Assembly (NCBI GenBank): GCA_021824175.1
Contig: JAKALP010000045.1
Location: forward strand, 1 to 37,039
Direction: 5' to 3'
Length of the DNA stretch: 37,039 bases
Source of the DNA: Deltaproteobacteria bacterium
GTDB lineage: Bacteria > Desulfobacterota > Desulfobacteria > Desulfobacterales > Desulfosarcinaceae
Below the pieces are notes generated by a model that had not been told where the DNA came from, ran no database searches, and was given only the letters and a program-made list of their open reading frames with translations. The stretch's first letter is position 1, and the number at the start of each line of letters is the position of its first letter. Below, in pieces: positions 6,955 to 16,584 of the stretch. Made by a program: the position numbers and the translations under genes.

Positions 6955-8604
6955 TTATGCGCCGAACTGCTTGCGCATCTCCTTCTTGTTCAGCTTGCCC
7001 ACGCTGGTCTTGGGCAGGGCATCCATGATCATGACCTTATCAGGCACGCCGTACTTTGGAATTTGGCCTTCGGCGGCGAATTTGGCCACAAAGGATTTGA
7101 TCGTATCCTGGGTGAGGGTGGCTTTAGCCTCGGGCTTGGGCACCACCAGGGCCATGGGCCGCTCGCCCCACTTCTCATCGGGCACGCCGATGACCGCCAC
7201 TTCGCTGACGCCCGGGCAGCGGCTGATGATATCTTCCAGTTCCAGAGAAGAGATCCATTCGCCGCCCGTCTTGATGACATCCTTGAGCCGGTCGGTAATC
7301 TGCAGATAGCCTTCGGGATCGATGTAGCCGATATCGCCGGTATGCAGCCAGCCGCCATCCCAAAGGGCTTCGCCTTTTTCGGTGTCTTTCAGATAGCCCT
7401 GGGTCAGCCAGGGGGTGCGTACAACGACTTCGCCAGTGCTCTTGCCGTCGTGGGGCAGGGGTTTGGCGTGGGCATCCACTACTTCCAGCAGTACATTGGT
7501 GACCGGCAAGCCGGTGCGGCAGCGGATCTTGACCTGTTCTTCTTCTTCCCATTTCAGCATATGGGGTTTGAGCATGGCGATGGTCAGCAGCGGGCAGGTT
7601 TCGGACATGCCGTAGCCGGTGTAGACATTGATACCCAGCGCCATGGCGGCTTTGCACAAGCCGCGCGGCAGGGCCGAGCCGCCGATGATCACTTTCCAGC
7701 CGCTCAAGTTGAAGTTCTTGATCGCCGGGCTGGAAACCAGCATGTGCAGAATGGTGGGCACGCAGTGAGAGAAGGTGACCTTTTCGGTCAACTTGAGCTT
7801 GAGCAGCATTTCCGGCTCATAGCGTCCAGGGTAGACCTGCTTGGCGCCCAGCACAGTCATGGCATAGGGCATGCCCCAGGCATGCACATGGAACATGGGC
7901 GTGATGGGCATGTAGACATCGCCGGAGTTGATATTAGTCTGGGAGACATAGCCGGCGGAGGCGACGATTACTCCATAGGTGTGCAGCACCAGTTGGCGGT
8001 GGCTGAAGAAAACGCCCTTGGGCAGACCGGTGGTGCCGGTGGTGTAGAACATGGTGGCCATGGTGTTTTCGTCCAGCTCGGGGAAGTCGTAGGACGTGGG
8101 CTGGCCGGCCAGCAGGGCCTCATACTCGCAATCGATCTGTAACGGGGTGGCGGGTTTGGTCTTGGTGTCGGAGATCAGCACGATCTTCTTCACCGTGGAG
8201 AACTGATCCTTGACCGCCGCCAGCATGGGCAGGAACTCTTCGTTAACTAAGATCACATCGTCTTCGGCGTGGTTGATGGTGTAGATCAGCTGCTCGGGCG
8301 AGAGGCGGATATTGATGGTGTGCAGCACCGCGCCCATCATGGGAACGCCGAAGAAGCATTCCAGGTAGCGATGGCTGTCCCAATCCATGACCGCCACGGT
8401 GCTGCCCGGCTCGACCCCCAGGCTTTTCAAGCCGTTGGCCAGTTGGGCCACCCGGCGGCCGAAATCGGCATAGGTGTAGCGGAACTTGTCGCGATAGACA
8501 ATCTCCTGATTGGGCGAGTAGATCAACGGGGTCCGCAGTAGGTTTTTGATCAGCAGGGGAAAACCATAGGCGGATGGGGATGGTTGGATCAGTCTTGCCG
8601 GCAT
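6955..8604 (-). CDS. AMP-forming acyl-CoA synthetase (fatty-acyl-CoA ligase)
   Basis: A 549-residue ANL-superfamily ligase, the usual length for medium/long-chain fatty-acyl-CoA synthetases. It activates a carboxylic acid with ATP and CoA through an acyl-adenylate. Signatures: P-loop-like YTTGTTGLPKG at 187-197, TGYGMSETCP in the middle, the hinge GWLHTGDIGYIDPEGYL near 430, LKDVIKTGGEWIS, and the catalytic Lys537 in PKTSVGK. The C-terminus is complete. The start ATG follows AGGAGGCATC. A consensus sigma-54 promoter lies 70-85 nt upstream and a PAS-type sigma-54 activator gene is the next gene upstream. It would supply CoA esters to the acyl-CoA dehydrogenase nearby. Confidence 0.92.
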   Translation of the reverse strand: MPARLIQPSPSAYGFPLLIKNLLRTPLIYSPNQEIVYRDKFRYTYADFGRRVAQLANGLKSLGVEPGSTVAVMDWDSHRYLECFFGVPMMGAVLHTINIRLSPEQLIYTINHAEDDVILVNEEFLPMLAAVKDQFSTVKKIVLISDTKTKPATPLQIDCEYEALLAGQPTSYDFPELDENTMATMFYTTGTTGLPKGVFFSHRQLVLHTYGVIVASAGYVSQTNINSGDVYMPITPMFHVHAWGMPYAMTVLGAKQVYPGRYEPEMLLKLKLTEKVTFSHCVPTILHMLVSSPAIKNFNLSGWKVIIGGSALPRGLCKAAMALGINVYTGYGMSETCPLLTIAMLKPHMLKWEEEEQVKIRCRTGLPVTNVLLEVVDAHAKPLPHDGKSTGEVVVRTPWLTQGYLKDTEKGEALWDGGWLHTGDIGYIDPEGYLQITDRLKDVIKTGGEWISSLELEDIISRCPGVSEVAVIGVPDEKWGERPMALVVPKPEAKATLTQDTIKSFVAKFAAEGQIPKYGVPDKVMIMDALPKTSVGKLNKKEMRKQFGA

Positions 8605-8673
8605 GATGCCTCCTGTAAGGTAAGTGGGTTGTTGTGAAGGAACGGGTCGCTTTGGCGCATTGGGGCGAATAAG

Positions 8674-8689
8674 AGCAAGGAGGGTGCCA
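8674..8689 (-). promoter_or_regulatory. Consensus sigma-54 promoter of the acyl-CoA ligase gene
   Basis: On the minus strand this reads TGGCACCCTCCTTGCT, an exact match to TGGCAC-N5-TTGCW. Transcription would start near 8663 and leave a leader of about 58 nt before ATG 8604. The adjacent sigma-54 activator is the obvious candidate regulator. Confidence 0.8.
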
Positions 8690-8847
8690 GCCGCGGAGCT
8701 CGTGGCGCGAGATAGCGTGTGTGCGGGTTTGGAGGTGATTTGCCGGGAGTGAGGTAATTATGCGCGTGTCAAAAGCGCCCCATTCTTTTTTGGACCTAAG
8801 GTATAACAATCTGGAATATCATCGATTATCTTCTAATGGTGTCATTT

Positions 8848-8883
8848 AACCCGATCTGAGTCATTAGTGACTCAGATCGGGTT
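8848..8883. promoter_or_regulatory. Perfect 16-bp inverted repeat between the PAS activator and the ligase promoter
   Basis: The arm AACCCGATCTGAGTCA at 8848-8863 and its exact complement at 8868-8883 enclose a 4-nt TTAG loop, and the inner part is itself a TGAGTCA/TGACTCA palindrome. It overlaps the stop codon of the minus-strand activator. No T-run follows on either strand, so it is not a classical terminator. It could be an RNA hairpin ending the activator mRNA, or an enhancer site centred about 200 bp upstream of the ligase start point. Confidence 0.55.
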
Positions 8884-10759
8884 ACCCTTGCAGTCCCAAT
8901 ACCTTCATTTTCAGGTAAAGCGTCTTGCGCTCAATGCCCAGGACCGCCGCTACCTTGGTGCGGTTCCATTGGTATTTGTTGAGCAGCGAACTCAGGTAAG
9001 CTTTTTCAAAGGCCTGGGCCGCGCTTCGCAGGGATTGTTCCACCGGATAGTATTGCAGCGGCAATCCGGCGCCGGTGTCGGTGGTGCGGTTGGGAAAGCC
9101 CATGAAATCCAGGGAGTTCAGGTTGATGTAGCGTTGCAGGGTGTTCTCCAGTTCGCGCACATTGCCGGGCCAGTCATGGTTGATCAGGGCCTCGATTTCA
9201 TGGCCGCGCAAGGTGGTGGCGCCGCGGCCGCGCCCGTGTTTGGCCAGGAAATGTTCGGCCAGCAGCGGAATATCTTCTTTGCGTTCGCGCAAGGGCGGCA
9301 GGGCTATGGGGAAGATGTGGACGCGGTAGAAGAAGTCTTCGCGCATGACGCCCTTATCGAGCAATTGCACCAGATTCTTGTTGGTGGCGCTGATGACCCG
9401 CACATTGGTCGGTTTGACTTCCAGACCGCCGATGGGTGTAAAACCGCTGCCTTCCAGTACGCGCAGCAGTTTGACTTGCATCTCTTCCCGGATCTCGCCT
9501 ATTTCGTCCAGAAACAGGGTGCCGCCGTCGGCATGTTCGAACAGGCCGGGCTTGTCCTGGGCCGCACCCGTGAACGCGCCGCGTTTGTAGCCGAAGAATT
9601 CACTCTCCATTAAATTCTGGGGAATGGCGCCGCAGTTGACGGGCACGAAGCGCAAGGTGCTGCGGTCGCTCAGCTGATGGATAGCCCGTGCCACCAGCTC
9701 CTTGCCGGTGCCTGACTCGCCGTAAATGATGACGCTGGCATCGGTGCCGGCGGCCCTGAGAATCAGTTCATAGACTTTTTGCATGGCCGGGCTTTTGCCC
9801 ACGATATCGCCGAAGCGGTAGCGATCCTTGATGGCCGCGCGCAAGCGGAGGTTCTCCTTCTTCAGGGAGGCCTCTTTTTCCTTGAGGTTCAGCTCCGCCT
9901 GTTTGCGTTCGTGGATATCGATGAGCACGGTTTGGGTTTCGATGACTTTTTCGCCGGCGCCGAATACCGGCGAAGAGATTGCGTAGTACCAGCGGCCGTC
10001 CACGGGATTGAGGAACTCCTGCTTGGCCGTTTCACCGCCCAGGGCAATATCGCGATGACACCAGGCGCAGGGCTGCTCCTGGTTGTAGATGACCTGGTGG
10101 CAGCGCCGGCCGAGGCCCTCGCGGCCGATGAAGCGCTGCAGGGTCTTGTTCAAAAAGGTGATGTTCAGATCCGGTGTGCAAGTGTAAGTAAAACCGCCAA
10201 AAGCTTCCAGCAGGCCGCTGAGTTTGGCTTCGCTGGCGCGCAGGTTGCGTTCGGTCTTTTTCAGCTGGGTGATATCGAACAGCGACGCCACGCTGCGGTC
10301 CGTGCCGCTGATCATGTCGATGCGCAGCCAGATGTCCTTTTTCTGGCCCGTGATGTCCAGCAGCTTGAATTCATACTCCAGGGGCGCTGCATTGGGCCGC
10401 GTGCGCCGAAGCTCATGGAAGCGCAACATCTTTTCGCGATCGGCGGCTTCGGCGATGAGCGCCGGCCATTTGATTTTGCCCTCGATCTCCTCCTTGCCGC
10501 AACCGAGCATGGCGGCAAAGCCCGCGTTGGCCATGGAGATGGTGGTGTCTTTTTCGATGATGATGGTGCCGGCCCCGGTGTTTTCAAAAATACTGCGGTA
10601 TTGGGCCTCGCGGTGGCTCAGGGTCTGGGCGAGGCGCATCTGCACGCCGGCATCCGTGACAAAGCCTTCCAGGTCTTTGAGCATGCCGGTGATGTTGTCG
10701 TGGAGAAGGCCGGAGGGTGCGGCCTCGGATGGGACCTGGGCAGTGTCGGTTATGTCCAT
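8882..10759 (-). CDS. PAS-domain sigma-54-dependent transcriptional activator
   Basis: A 625-residue enhancer-binding protein. Two PAS domains are visible: about 50-165 ([19 protein letters not shown], then FDITQLKK at its end) and about 175-288 (ending [10 protein letters not shown]). The second holds Cys220, Cys231 and Cys234 (RRCHQV, then PCAWCHRD), a Cys pattern common in PAS domains of sulfate reducers and possibly redox or metal sensing. A coiled coil at 288-312 leads to the AAA+ domain: GESGTGKE (347-354), GAFTGA (394-399), [11 protein letters not shown] (412-422). The C-terminal helix-turn-helix is near 593-620 ([19 protein letters not shown]). It is the next gene upstream of the acyl-CoA ligase and probably controls it. 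Confidence 0.92.
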   Translation of the reverse strand: MDITDTAQVPSEAAPSGLLHDNITGMLKDLEGFVTDAGVQMRLAQTLSHREAQYRSIFENTGAGTIIIEKDTTISMANAGFAAMLGCGKEEIEGKIKWPALIAEAADREKMLRFHELRRTRPNAAPLEYEFKLLDITGQKKDIWLRIDMISGTDRSVASLFDITQLKKTERNLRASEAKLSGLLEAFGGFTYTCTPDLNITFLNKTLQRFIGREGLGRRCHQVIYNQEQPCAWCHRDIALGGETAKQEFLNPVDGRWYYAISSPVFGAGEKVIETQTVLIDIHERKQAELNLKEKEASLKKENLRLRAAIKDRYRFGDIVGKSPAMQKVYELILRAAGTDASVIIYGESGTGKELVARAIHQLSDRSTLRFVPVNCGAIPQNLMESEFFGYKRGAFTGAAQDKPGLFEHADGGTLFLDEIGEIREEMQVKLLRVLEGSGFTPIGGLEVKPTNVRVISATNKNLVQLLDKGVMREDFFYRVHIFPIALPPLRERKEDIPLLAEHFLAKHGRGRGATTLRGHEIEALINHDWPGNVRELENTLQRYINLNSLDFMGFPNRTTDTGAGLPLQYYPVEQSLRSAAQAFEKAYLSSLLNKYQWNRTKVAAVLGIERKTLYLKMKVLGLQG

Positions 10760-10768
10760 CTGCGCTCC

Positions 10769-10920
10769 TATTTAGTGCTCAACCGAAATGCCCCTATTTT
10801 CCCAATTTCTACGTTGGGGCAAAATTTTAATCCTCGAAATACTACTTGTATGTCTGCGGTTAAAAATTTGCCTCCGCCTTGAACTAGAAAAATATGGACT
10901 TTTCGGTTAAGCACTATTTA
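10769..10920. repeat. 150-bp segment with 20-bp terminal inverted repeats
   Basis: TTTAGTGCTCAACCGAAA at 10771-10788 is matched in inverted orientation by TTTCGGTTAAGCACTATTTA at 10901-10920; about 17 of 20 positions pair. A smaller nested pair, TGCCCC and GGGGCA, lies inside near 10789-10822. The segment fills the AT-rich gap between the PAS activator start and the radical SAM stop codon and has no reading frame. It may be a small non-autonomous element or a regulatory leader of the activator. Confidence 0.5.
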
Positions 10921-10948
10921 CAACCTAATTATTATCTTTCGGGACGAC

Positions 10949-12367
10949 TTAAAAATAATCCTGCAACCCCGGAGCAATCAGCTCGAAGGAGAGAATTTCC
11001 ATGAGCCCCGGAGATTCCCCGGATGGGTCAGAAGAAGATAAGCCCAACGCCCGCGCTTCGAAAATGGGTCGTTCGGCCGGCGCCAGCGGCAGGTCGATGC
11101 GCACCGGACGCTTCTCGATGAAAATCTTCTTGCCCGAATCCAGGCGTACTTCTTTGAAAGCGCAGCGGTAGGAGATATTGGGCGCCAGAACCGCTTCGGC
11201 ATAGGTGATTAACAAGCGCCCCGCATTGAAATCGATGAACGGCCACAGGGATTCATGAAACTGCAGCCGATCCTGGTTGGTATTGACGGCCCAGCGCTGT
11301 TTGGCGGGGTCCTGGCGTTGCAATCCGAGAAGCATGGGCGCTAATGCTTCGGGCGCGGCGTTGAGCGTCAGGCAGCGGATAAAGCCGTTTTCCGTGATCG
11401 ATTCCCACCCTTTGAGCACGTCGCCGGCATTGCGCCGCCGGGTGGCGGCTTGCTGATAGCGGCGCTTGTAGACAAACGAGCAGTAATTGACGGGCAGGCA
11501 GATATTCTTCTCCCCGGCGGTCAGCAGTATTTGCAGCGCGGTGAGTTCCGACTCCAGTACCGTGACGCTCTCGCCATGCAAAAAACTGTAATCGCGCGCG
11601 GTCAGATGGGGCAAATTGTGGGGCGTCAGCCGCAGTTGGTGCAGGTTGAGGTGCTTGACGCCGGCCGCGGCCATGGACGGCAGCAAGGCTGCCAGGAGAT
11701 CGGCATCTTCGGGAATGGCCGGGATCTCCACCGTAACGCACTCGATGAGGCCGGCGGCCATCTCCACCTTGCTAAGGTTATAATCCACGGCGCTGAGATC
11801 GAACCGGATTTCATTGAGCCCGGCGGCCTGAAGCGCGGCCAACCGTTCCCGGGTGGCCAGGGTGCCGTTGGTGTACAGCCAGATGTGAAGCTGCGGGCCC
11901 AGCTCCCGGCGCACGGTTTCGATATAATCGATGGTGCGCTCAAAGGTCAGCAGGGGCTCGCCGCCGCTGATGCTGGCGCCGGTAAAGCCAAAACGGCGCA
12001 CATATTTGGCGTAATCCGCGGCCGTGGCAAACGGCACGCGGTTGGTGGTGGGTACGCTGATCTCGTCCTGGGAAGTGGGGCAGTAGAAACAGCGGCAATT
12101 GCAGCGGCCGTTAATGAACAGACACGACCATTGACCGGAAGCGCACACCCGGCATCCGGGGGATAGCTCCCCGAAATGGGGTTTGGTCTGTTTGGCGGCT
12201 TGGGTCAAAAAGGCTGCGGCGGTCTGAAGGAGCTCGGCGCGCCGGGTTGTGGCCGCCGCCATGGTGGCCGGCGCGGCCCAATGGATCGCGCCGGCTTTGT
12301 CCCCATATTCCGCCAGGTTGGCGGCGGTCAATTTGGCGCGCAATTCATGGACATAAGTAGATGTCAT
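10949..12367 (-). CDS. Radical SAM protein with extra N-terminal cysteines
   Basis: A 472-residue radical SAM enzyme. The SAM-binding cluster motif C-x3-C-x2-C is Cys89, Cys93 and Cys96 in RCNCRCFYCPTS, and GGEPLL at 135-140 is the SAM motif. Before the cluster lies CRVCASGQWSC (Cys72, Cys75, Cys82), and Cys91 sits inside the motif, enough for another metal site. Residues 97-300 fit the partial TIM barrel (GASISGGEP, LHIWLYTNGTLA, EIRFDLSA). The C-terminal 150 residues match no domain I recognise, and no SPASM Cys set is visible. Substrate unknown. It is divergent from the dehydratase-like gene, 204 nt away, so it might mature or act with that enzyme; this is only suggested by position. Confidence 0.8.
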   Translation of the reverse strand: MTSTYVHELRAKLTAANLAEYGDKAGAIHWAAPATMAAATTRRAELLQTAAAFLTQAAKQTKPHFGELSPGCRVCASGQWSCLFINGRCNCRCFYCPTSQDEISVPTTNRVPFATAADYAKYVRRFGFTGASISGGEPLLTFERTIDYIETVRRELGPQLHIWLYTNGTLATRERLAALQAAGLNEIRFDLSAVDYNLSKVEMAAGLIECVTVEIPAIPEDADLLAALLPSMAAAGVKHLNLHQLRLTPHNLPHLTARDYSFLHGESVTVLESELTALQILLTAGEKNICLPVNYCSFVYKRRYQQAATRRRNAGDVLKGWESITENGFIRCLTLNAAPEALAPMLLGLQRQDPAKQRWAVNTNQDRLQFHESLWPFIDFNAGRLLITYAEAVLAPNISYRCAFKEVRLDSGKKIFIEKRPVRIDLPLAPAERPIFEARALGLSSSDPSGESPGLMEILSFELIAPGLQDYF

Positions 12368-12571
12368 GCCCGTGGCCTCATAAAGAAACCATTAAATCCC
12401 ATTCAAGCGGGGGCGAATATAAGCCGCCGCCGTCGGCGATGCAAGCCAGTTTTGCATTGATTTCCAGTAGGATCCTGGTACATCTTTTTCGATCCAATAT
12501 GGTTTTTGACAAAACCCGTCAGACTAAAGCGCCGCTGAATCCAAAGCAAAATCAACGAAAGGATGTGAACC

Positions 12572-14107
12572 ATGATCCGAACAGTCGCCCAATATTTGGA
12601 AAGTTTGAATGATGGCCGTGAAATGTGGTGCATGGGAGAAAAAGTCAAAGACGTGCGCACCCATCCCACCCTCAGCGGCATCATCCGCACCGCGGCCCTG
12701 GATTATGTGTTGCCCCATCGGCCGGAGTACCGCGATCTCTTCGTAGCCCAGGACGAAGAGGGCGAAGATGTCAATTATCTTCTCACCGCGCCCAAAAGCG
12801 CCGAAGATCTTCTGCGAAGACGGGAGTGTTTTGCCACCGCCATGCGTTCCGGCGGCGGCGTGCTGCTGCACTGCATGGGCGCCGATGCTTTGGCGGCGTT
12901 CACGGTCACGGCCAATGTGATGGACAAGCAGTTGGGAACCCATTACTCCGAGCGGGTGGAGAATTACCGCAAGCTTCTGATGAAGCAGGACCTGGGCATC
13001 ACCGGCGCCATCACCGATGTCAAAGGCGACCGGGGCCTGCATCCTTCCCAGCAGAAGCAGCATCAGGATTACTACCTGCGAGTCGTAGATAAGCAAAAAG
13101 ATGGCATCATCGTACGCGGGGCCAAGGTGCACATCAGCGCCTCGCCCTGCGCCAACGAGCTGCTTTGCTCGCCGTGCCGCACCCATGGCGAAGCCGATAA
13201 GGATTATGCCCTGGCCTTTGCCGTGCCGTGCAACGCCAAAGGCGTAAAGATGCTGGCCGTGGAACCGGTCTCCCGGACCTACGGAGAGGAAGGATTATTT
13301 GACTACCCTAAGACCAGTACCTTGCAGCCCACCGAGTGTCTGATTGTCTTCGATGATGTCTTCGTGCCCTGGGAGCGGGTCTTCATGTGCGGCGAGTGGC
13401 AGTTCTCCCGCACTTTGGCCTATGCCTTCGGCAGTTATCACCGGCTCTTCGGCACCTGCAAGATGATCGGCAAGCTGGAGGCCATGACCGGCGCCGCGGC
13501 TCTCGTGGCCGAATACAACGGCGTCGACAAAGTCGACCACGTCCGCAAGAAGCTCGCCTGGATGGCCATGATCACCCACATGGTGGCTGAATTGGGCAAA
13601 GCCGCCTGCCTGGCGCCGGTCAAGGAGTTCGGCCATGACGTGGCCATGCCCAACCCCATGTCCATCAACGCCGCCAAGTACACCTTTGCCAGCAATTTTC
13701 ACCAGATGTGCCAGCACATGCAGGATATCGCCGGCGGCCTGTGCACCACCGTGCCCGCCTACCGCGACTGGCAAAACGCCGAGATCCGGCCCTACATCGA
13801 AAAATACCTCAGCGCCAAGGCCGGCGTATCCACCGAAGACCGACTGCGGGTCATGCGCCTGATCAAGGACATGACCGGCAACTATTGGCAGATTGACACT
13901 ATCCACGGCGAAGGCTCCATGGCCGCCCAGCAGATGCATCTCTACGGCAGCGCCGATTGGAGCTTGCTCAAGGCCGCGGCCAAGCGCGCCGCCCACATCG
14001 ACGGCTGGCAGGACCACCCGGTCTACGGCAAACTGGTATCGGCCCAGGATGTGGCGATGCCGCCCGTGGATGAGAGCTACGCGGCCTTTGCGGTCACGGC
14101 CCGGTAG
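12572..14107 (+). CDS. 4-hydroxybutyryl-CoA dehydratase-like flavoprotein (HpaB/AbfD superfamily), cluster ligand missing
   Basis: A 511-residue protein that resembles clostridial 4-hydroxybutyryl-CoA dehydratase over its whole length: TVAQYLESL near the start, TDVKGDRGL (148-156), IVRGAKVHISA (180-190), EADKDYA, LIVFDDVFVPWERVF (257-271), an AEDIAGGL-like DIAGGL, and TIHGEGSMAAQQ. AbfD binds a [4Fe-4S] cluster with Cys99, Cys103, His292 and Cys299. Here Cys101, His290 and Cys296 align, but the Cys99 position is Val97 (GVLLHCMGADA), and the His-to-Cys spacing is one residue shorter. FAD-binding regions look intact. It may therefore be a paralogue with altered or no cluster, acting on a different acyl-CoA. 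The start follows AAAGGATGTGAACC. Confidence 0.85.
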   Translation: MIRTVAQYLESLNDGREMWCMGEKVKDVRTHPTLSGIIRTAALDYVLPHRPEYRDLFVAQDEEGEDVNYLLTAPKSAEDLLRRRECFATAMRSGGGVLLHCMGADALAAFTVTANVMDKQLGTHYSERVENYRKLLMKQDLGITGAITDVKGDRGLHPSQQKQHQDYYLRVVDKQKDGIIVRGAKVHISASPCANELLCSPCRTHGEADKDYALAFAVPCNAKGVKMLAVEPVSRTYGEEGLFDYPKTSTLQPTECLIVFDDVFVPWERVFMCGEWQFSRTLAYAFGSYHRLFGTCKMIGKLEAMTGAAALVAEYNGVDKVDHVRKKLAWMAMITHMVAELGKAACLAPVKEFGHDVAMPNPMSINAAKYTFASNFHQMCQHMQDIAGGLCTTVPAYRDWQNAEIRPYIEKYLSAKAGVSTEDRLRVMRLIKDMTGNYWQIDTIHGEGSMAAQQMHLYGSADWSLLKAAAKRAAHIDGWQDHPVYGKLVSAQDVAMPPVDESYAAFAVTAR

Positions 14108-14125
14108 GACTGAATCGAAGAGCGC

Positions 14126-14828
<703 letters not shown>

Positions 14829-14836
<8 letters not shown>

Positions 14837-15590
14837 GGACCTCTCCCCCCAGGTAGGCTTCGATGACGGCCTGATTGCTCTTGATTTCTTCGGGACTGCC
14901 TTCGGCGATTTTCTTCCCATAGTTCAAAACCACGATGCGGTCGGCCAGCCCCATGATCATCTGCATTTTATGCTCGATGATGCACACCGTGGTGCCCTGG
15001 TCGCGGATGCGCTGGATCAGGCGCGTGATGCGGTCGGTCTCTTCCTGGATCAGGCCGCCGGTGGGCTCATCCAGCAGCAGCATGCGCGGTTTGCCCATCA
15101 TGGCGATGCCGATGGCCAATCGTTTCTGTTCTTCTTGGGACAAGGCCGGGATGAAAAATTCGCTTTTATCGGTCAGTCCCAGAAATTCGAGGATCTCCAT
15201 GGCGCGAAGAAATGCTTCGGTCTGGTAGGCCTTCCATTTGGGGGTATGCAGCAGAGTATTCCAAAAACCAAGGCCGGTGCGCCATTTATAGCCGATCATG
15301 AGATTGTCTATTACCCGCAATTGATCGAACAGGCTGGTGGTCTGGAAGGTCCGGGCCATGCCTTTGGTGACGATGCGGTATGGCTTTAAGCCGGTGATAT
15401 TGTGCCCGTCCATGAAGACCAAACCCGAAGTGGGCTTGAAGGTTCCGGTCATCATGTTGAACAGGGTGGACTTGCCGGCGCCGTTGGGGCCGATGATGGC
15501 CAGAATTTCTCCCTGCTTGATTTCAAAGCTGACGTCCTGTACGGCCGCCAGTCCGTCGAAAAGCTTGGTTAAGGATTTAGCCAGAAACAT
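14829..15590 (-). CDS. livG: Branched-chain-type amino acid ABC transporter ATP-binding protein LivG
   Basis: A 253-residue ABC ATPase of the LivG type. Walker A is GPNGAGKST, GMARTFQTTSLFDQLRV is the LivG-type Q-loop, and Walker B is MLLLDEPTGGL, ending with the LivG-typical VIEAYLGGE. The signature reads LSQEEQKRLAIG: the Gly that normally contacts the partner's ATP is Glu here, while the partner LivF keeps a canonical signature. One degenerate site is tolerated in many two-subunit ABC systems. It overlaps livM by 14 nt and livF by 8 nt. Confidence 0.92.
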
Positions 15591-16581
15591 GCACGGCCTC
15601 CGATTTCTTCCGCCGGCGACGGTCGGCGATAATTTGATTCAAACGACGCAGGCCGCCCACAAAACCCATGGGGAAATAGATGATGACCACCACCAGCAGC
15701 GCCCCGAAAATCAGGAGCTGATAGTCCTGCAGGAACTGCAGAGATTCCATGAGGATGGGTATGGCGAAAGCGCCGATCACCGAACCGGACAGGGTGGCTA
15801 TGCCGCCCAGGATCAGATAGATCAGAAAATTGAAGGTCAGTCCGTAGCCGGCCGCGCTGGGGCTGACCGCGCCGATCACGATGGCATATAGCCCGCCCGC
15901 CAGGGCTGCGATAAAATTGGCGGCCTCAAAGGAGATCAATTTGGTTGTAAATGTGTTGATGCCGACAGCATCGGCCAGGGCCTCGTTGTTGCGCACGGCC
16001 ATGAACGTCAGTCCGAAAACGGAATAGACAATGCGGTACAGGGCCCACAGGGTGAGCAGGAGGAAGGCCAAGGCCAGGTAGTACTGCGCGGCCTGGGAAG
16101 AAAAGTCGATGCGGCCGATCAGAGGCACCAAGATGTCGCCGGGCGGCGCAATGCCGAAAATTCCGTTTTCCCCGCCGGTCAATTCGATCCAATTGCCGGC
16201 CACGATCCACATGATGACGCCAAAGCACAACGTGACGATGGCGAAATAGTGCCCCCGGGTTCGCAGCGAAATCAGACCGACCGGCAGACCGATGAGCACG
16301 GCCATGACCGCCGCCGCCGGCAGGGCCAGCCAGAAGGAGACACCGGCCTTGGTCAAAATGGCCACGCCGTAAGCCCCGATGCCGAAGAAGGCGCCGTGGG
16401 CCAGGGAGGCCTGGCCGGTGAAGCCAATGATCAGGTTCATGGCGCAGGTGGCGATGGCGAAAAGGATGCTCATGATCACGACTTGGAACATATACGCATC
16501 CGATATGAAAAGAGGCAGGAGCAATGCCGCGATCAGCACGGCCAGGAAGAACAACTTGATATGGATCGGCTTGGTGAACAC
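15577..16581 (-). CDS. livM: Branched-chain-type amino acid ABC transporter permease LivM
   Basis: A 334-residue polytopic inner-membrane permease with about eight to ten hydrophobic spans. LivM features are clear: NLIIGFTGQASLAHGAFFGIGAY near 50-72, LPVGLISLRTRGHYFAIVTL near 100-120, the EAA-like VRNNEALADAVGINTFTTKLISF near 197-220, and GGIATLSGSVIGAF near 262-275. It pairs with LivH to form the pore and contacts LivG/LivF through the EAA-like loop. The start codon follows the livH stop by 3 nt and the stop overlaps livG. Confidence 0.93.
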   Translation of the reverse strand: MFTKPIHIKLFFLAVLIAALLLPLFISDAYMFQVVIMSILFAIATCAMNLIIGFTGQASLAHGAFFGIGAYGVAILTKAGVSFWLALPAAAVMAVLIGLPVGLISLRTRGHYFAIVTLCFGVIMWIVAGNWIELTGGENGIFGIAPPGDILVPLIGRIDFSSQAAQYYLALAFLLLTLWALYRIVYSVFGLTFMAVRNNEALADAVGINTFTTKLISFEAANFIAALAGGLYAIVIGAVSPSAAGYGLTFNFLIYLILGGIATLSGSVIGAFAIPILMESLQFLQDYQLLIFGALLVVVIIYFPMGFVGGLRRLNQIIADRRRRKKSEAVHVSG

Positions 16582-16584
16582 GGA

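Noticed and set aside
7063-8142. Long plus-strand open frame of 359 codons opposite the acyl-CoA ligase
   Set aside because: It is antisense to a clear ANL ligase with all motifs, has no ribosome-binding site, and its Gly/His-rich composition is typical of a shadow frame in GC-rich DNA.
8848-8883. Classical rho-independent terminator
   Set aside because: The stem is perfect but no T-run follows on either strand, so it was listed as a regulatory inverted repeat instead.
9779-10882. Plus-strand open frame of 367 codons opposite the PAS activator
   Set aside because: It is antisense to a full enhancer-binding protein and has no domain or ribosome-binding site.
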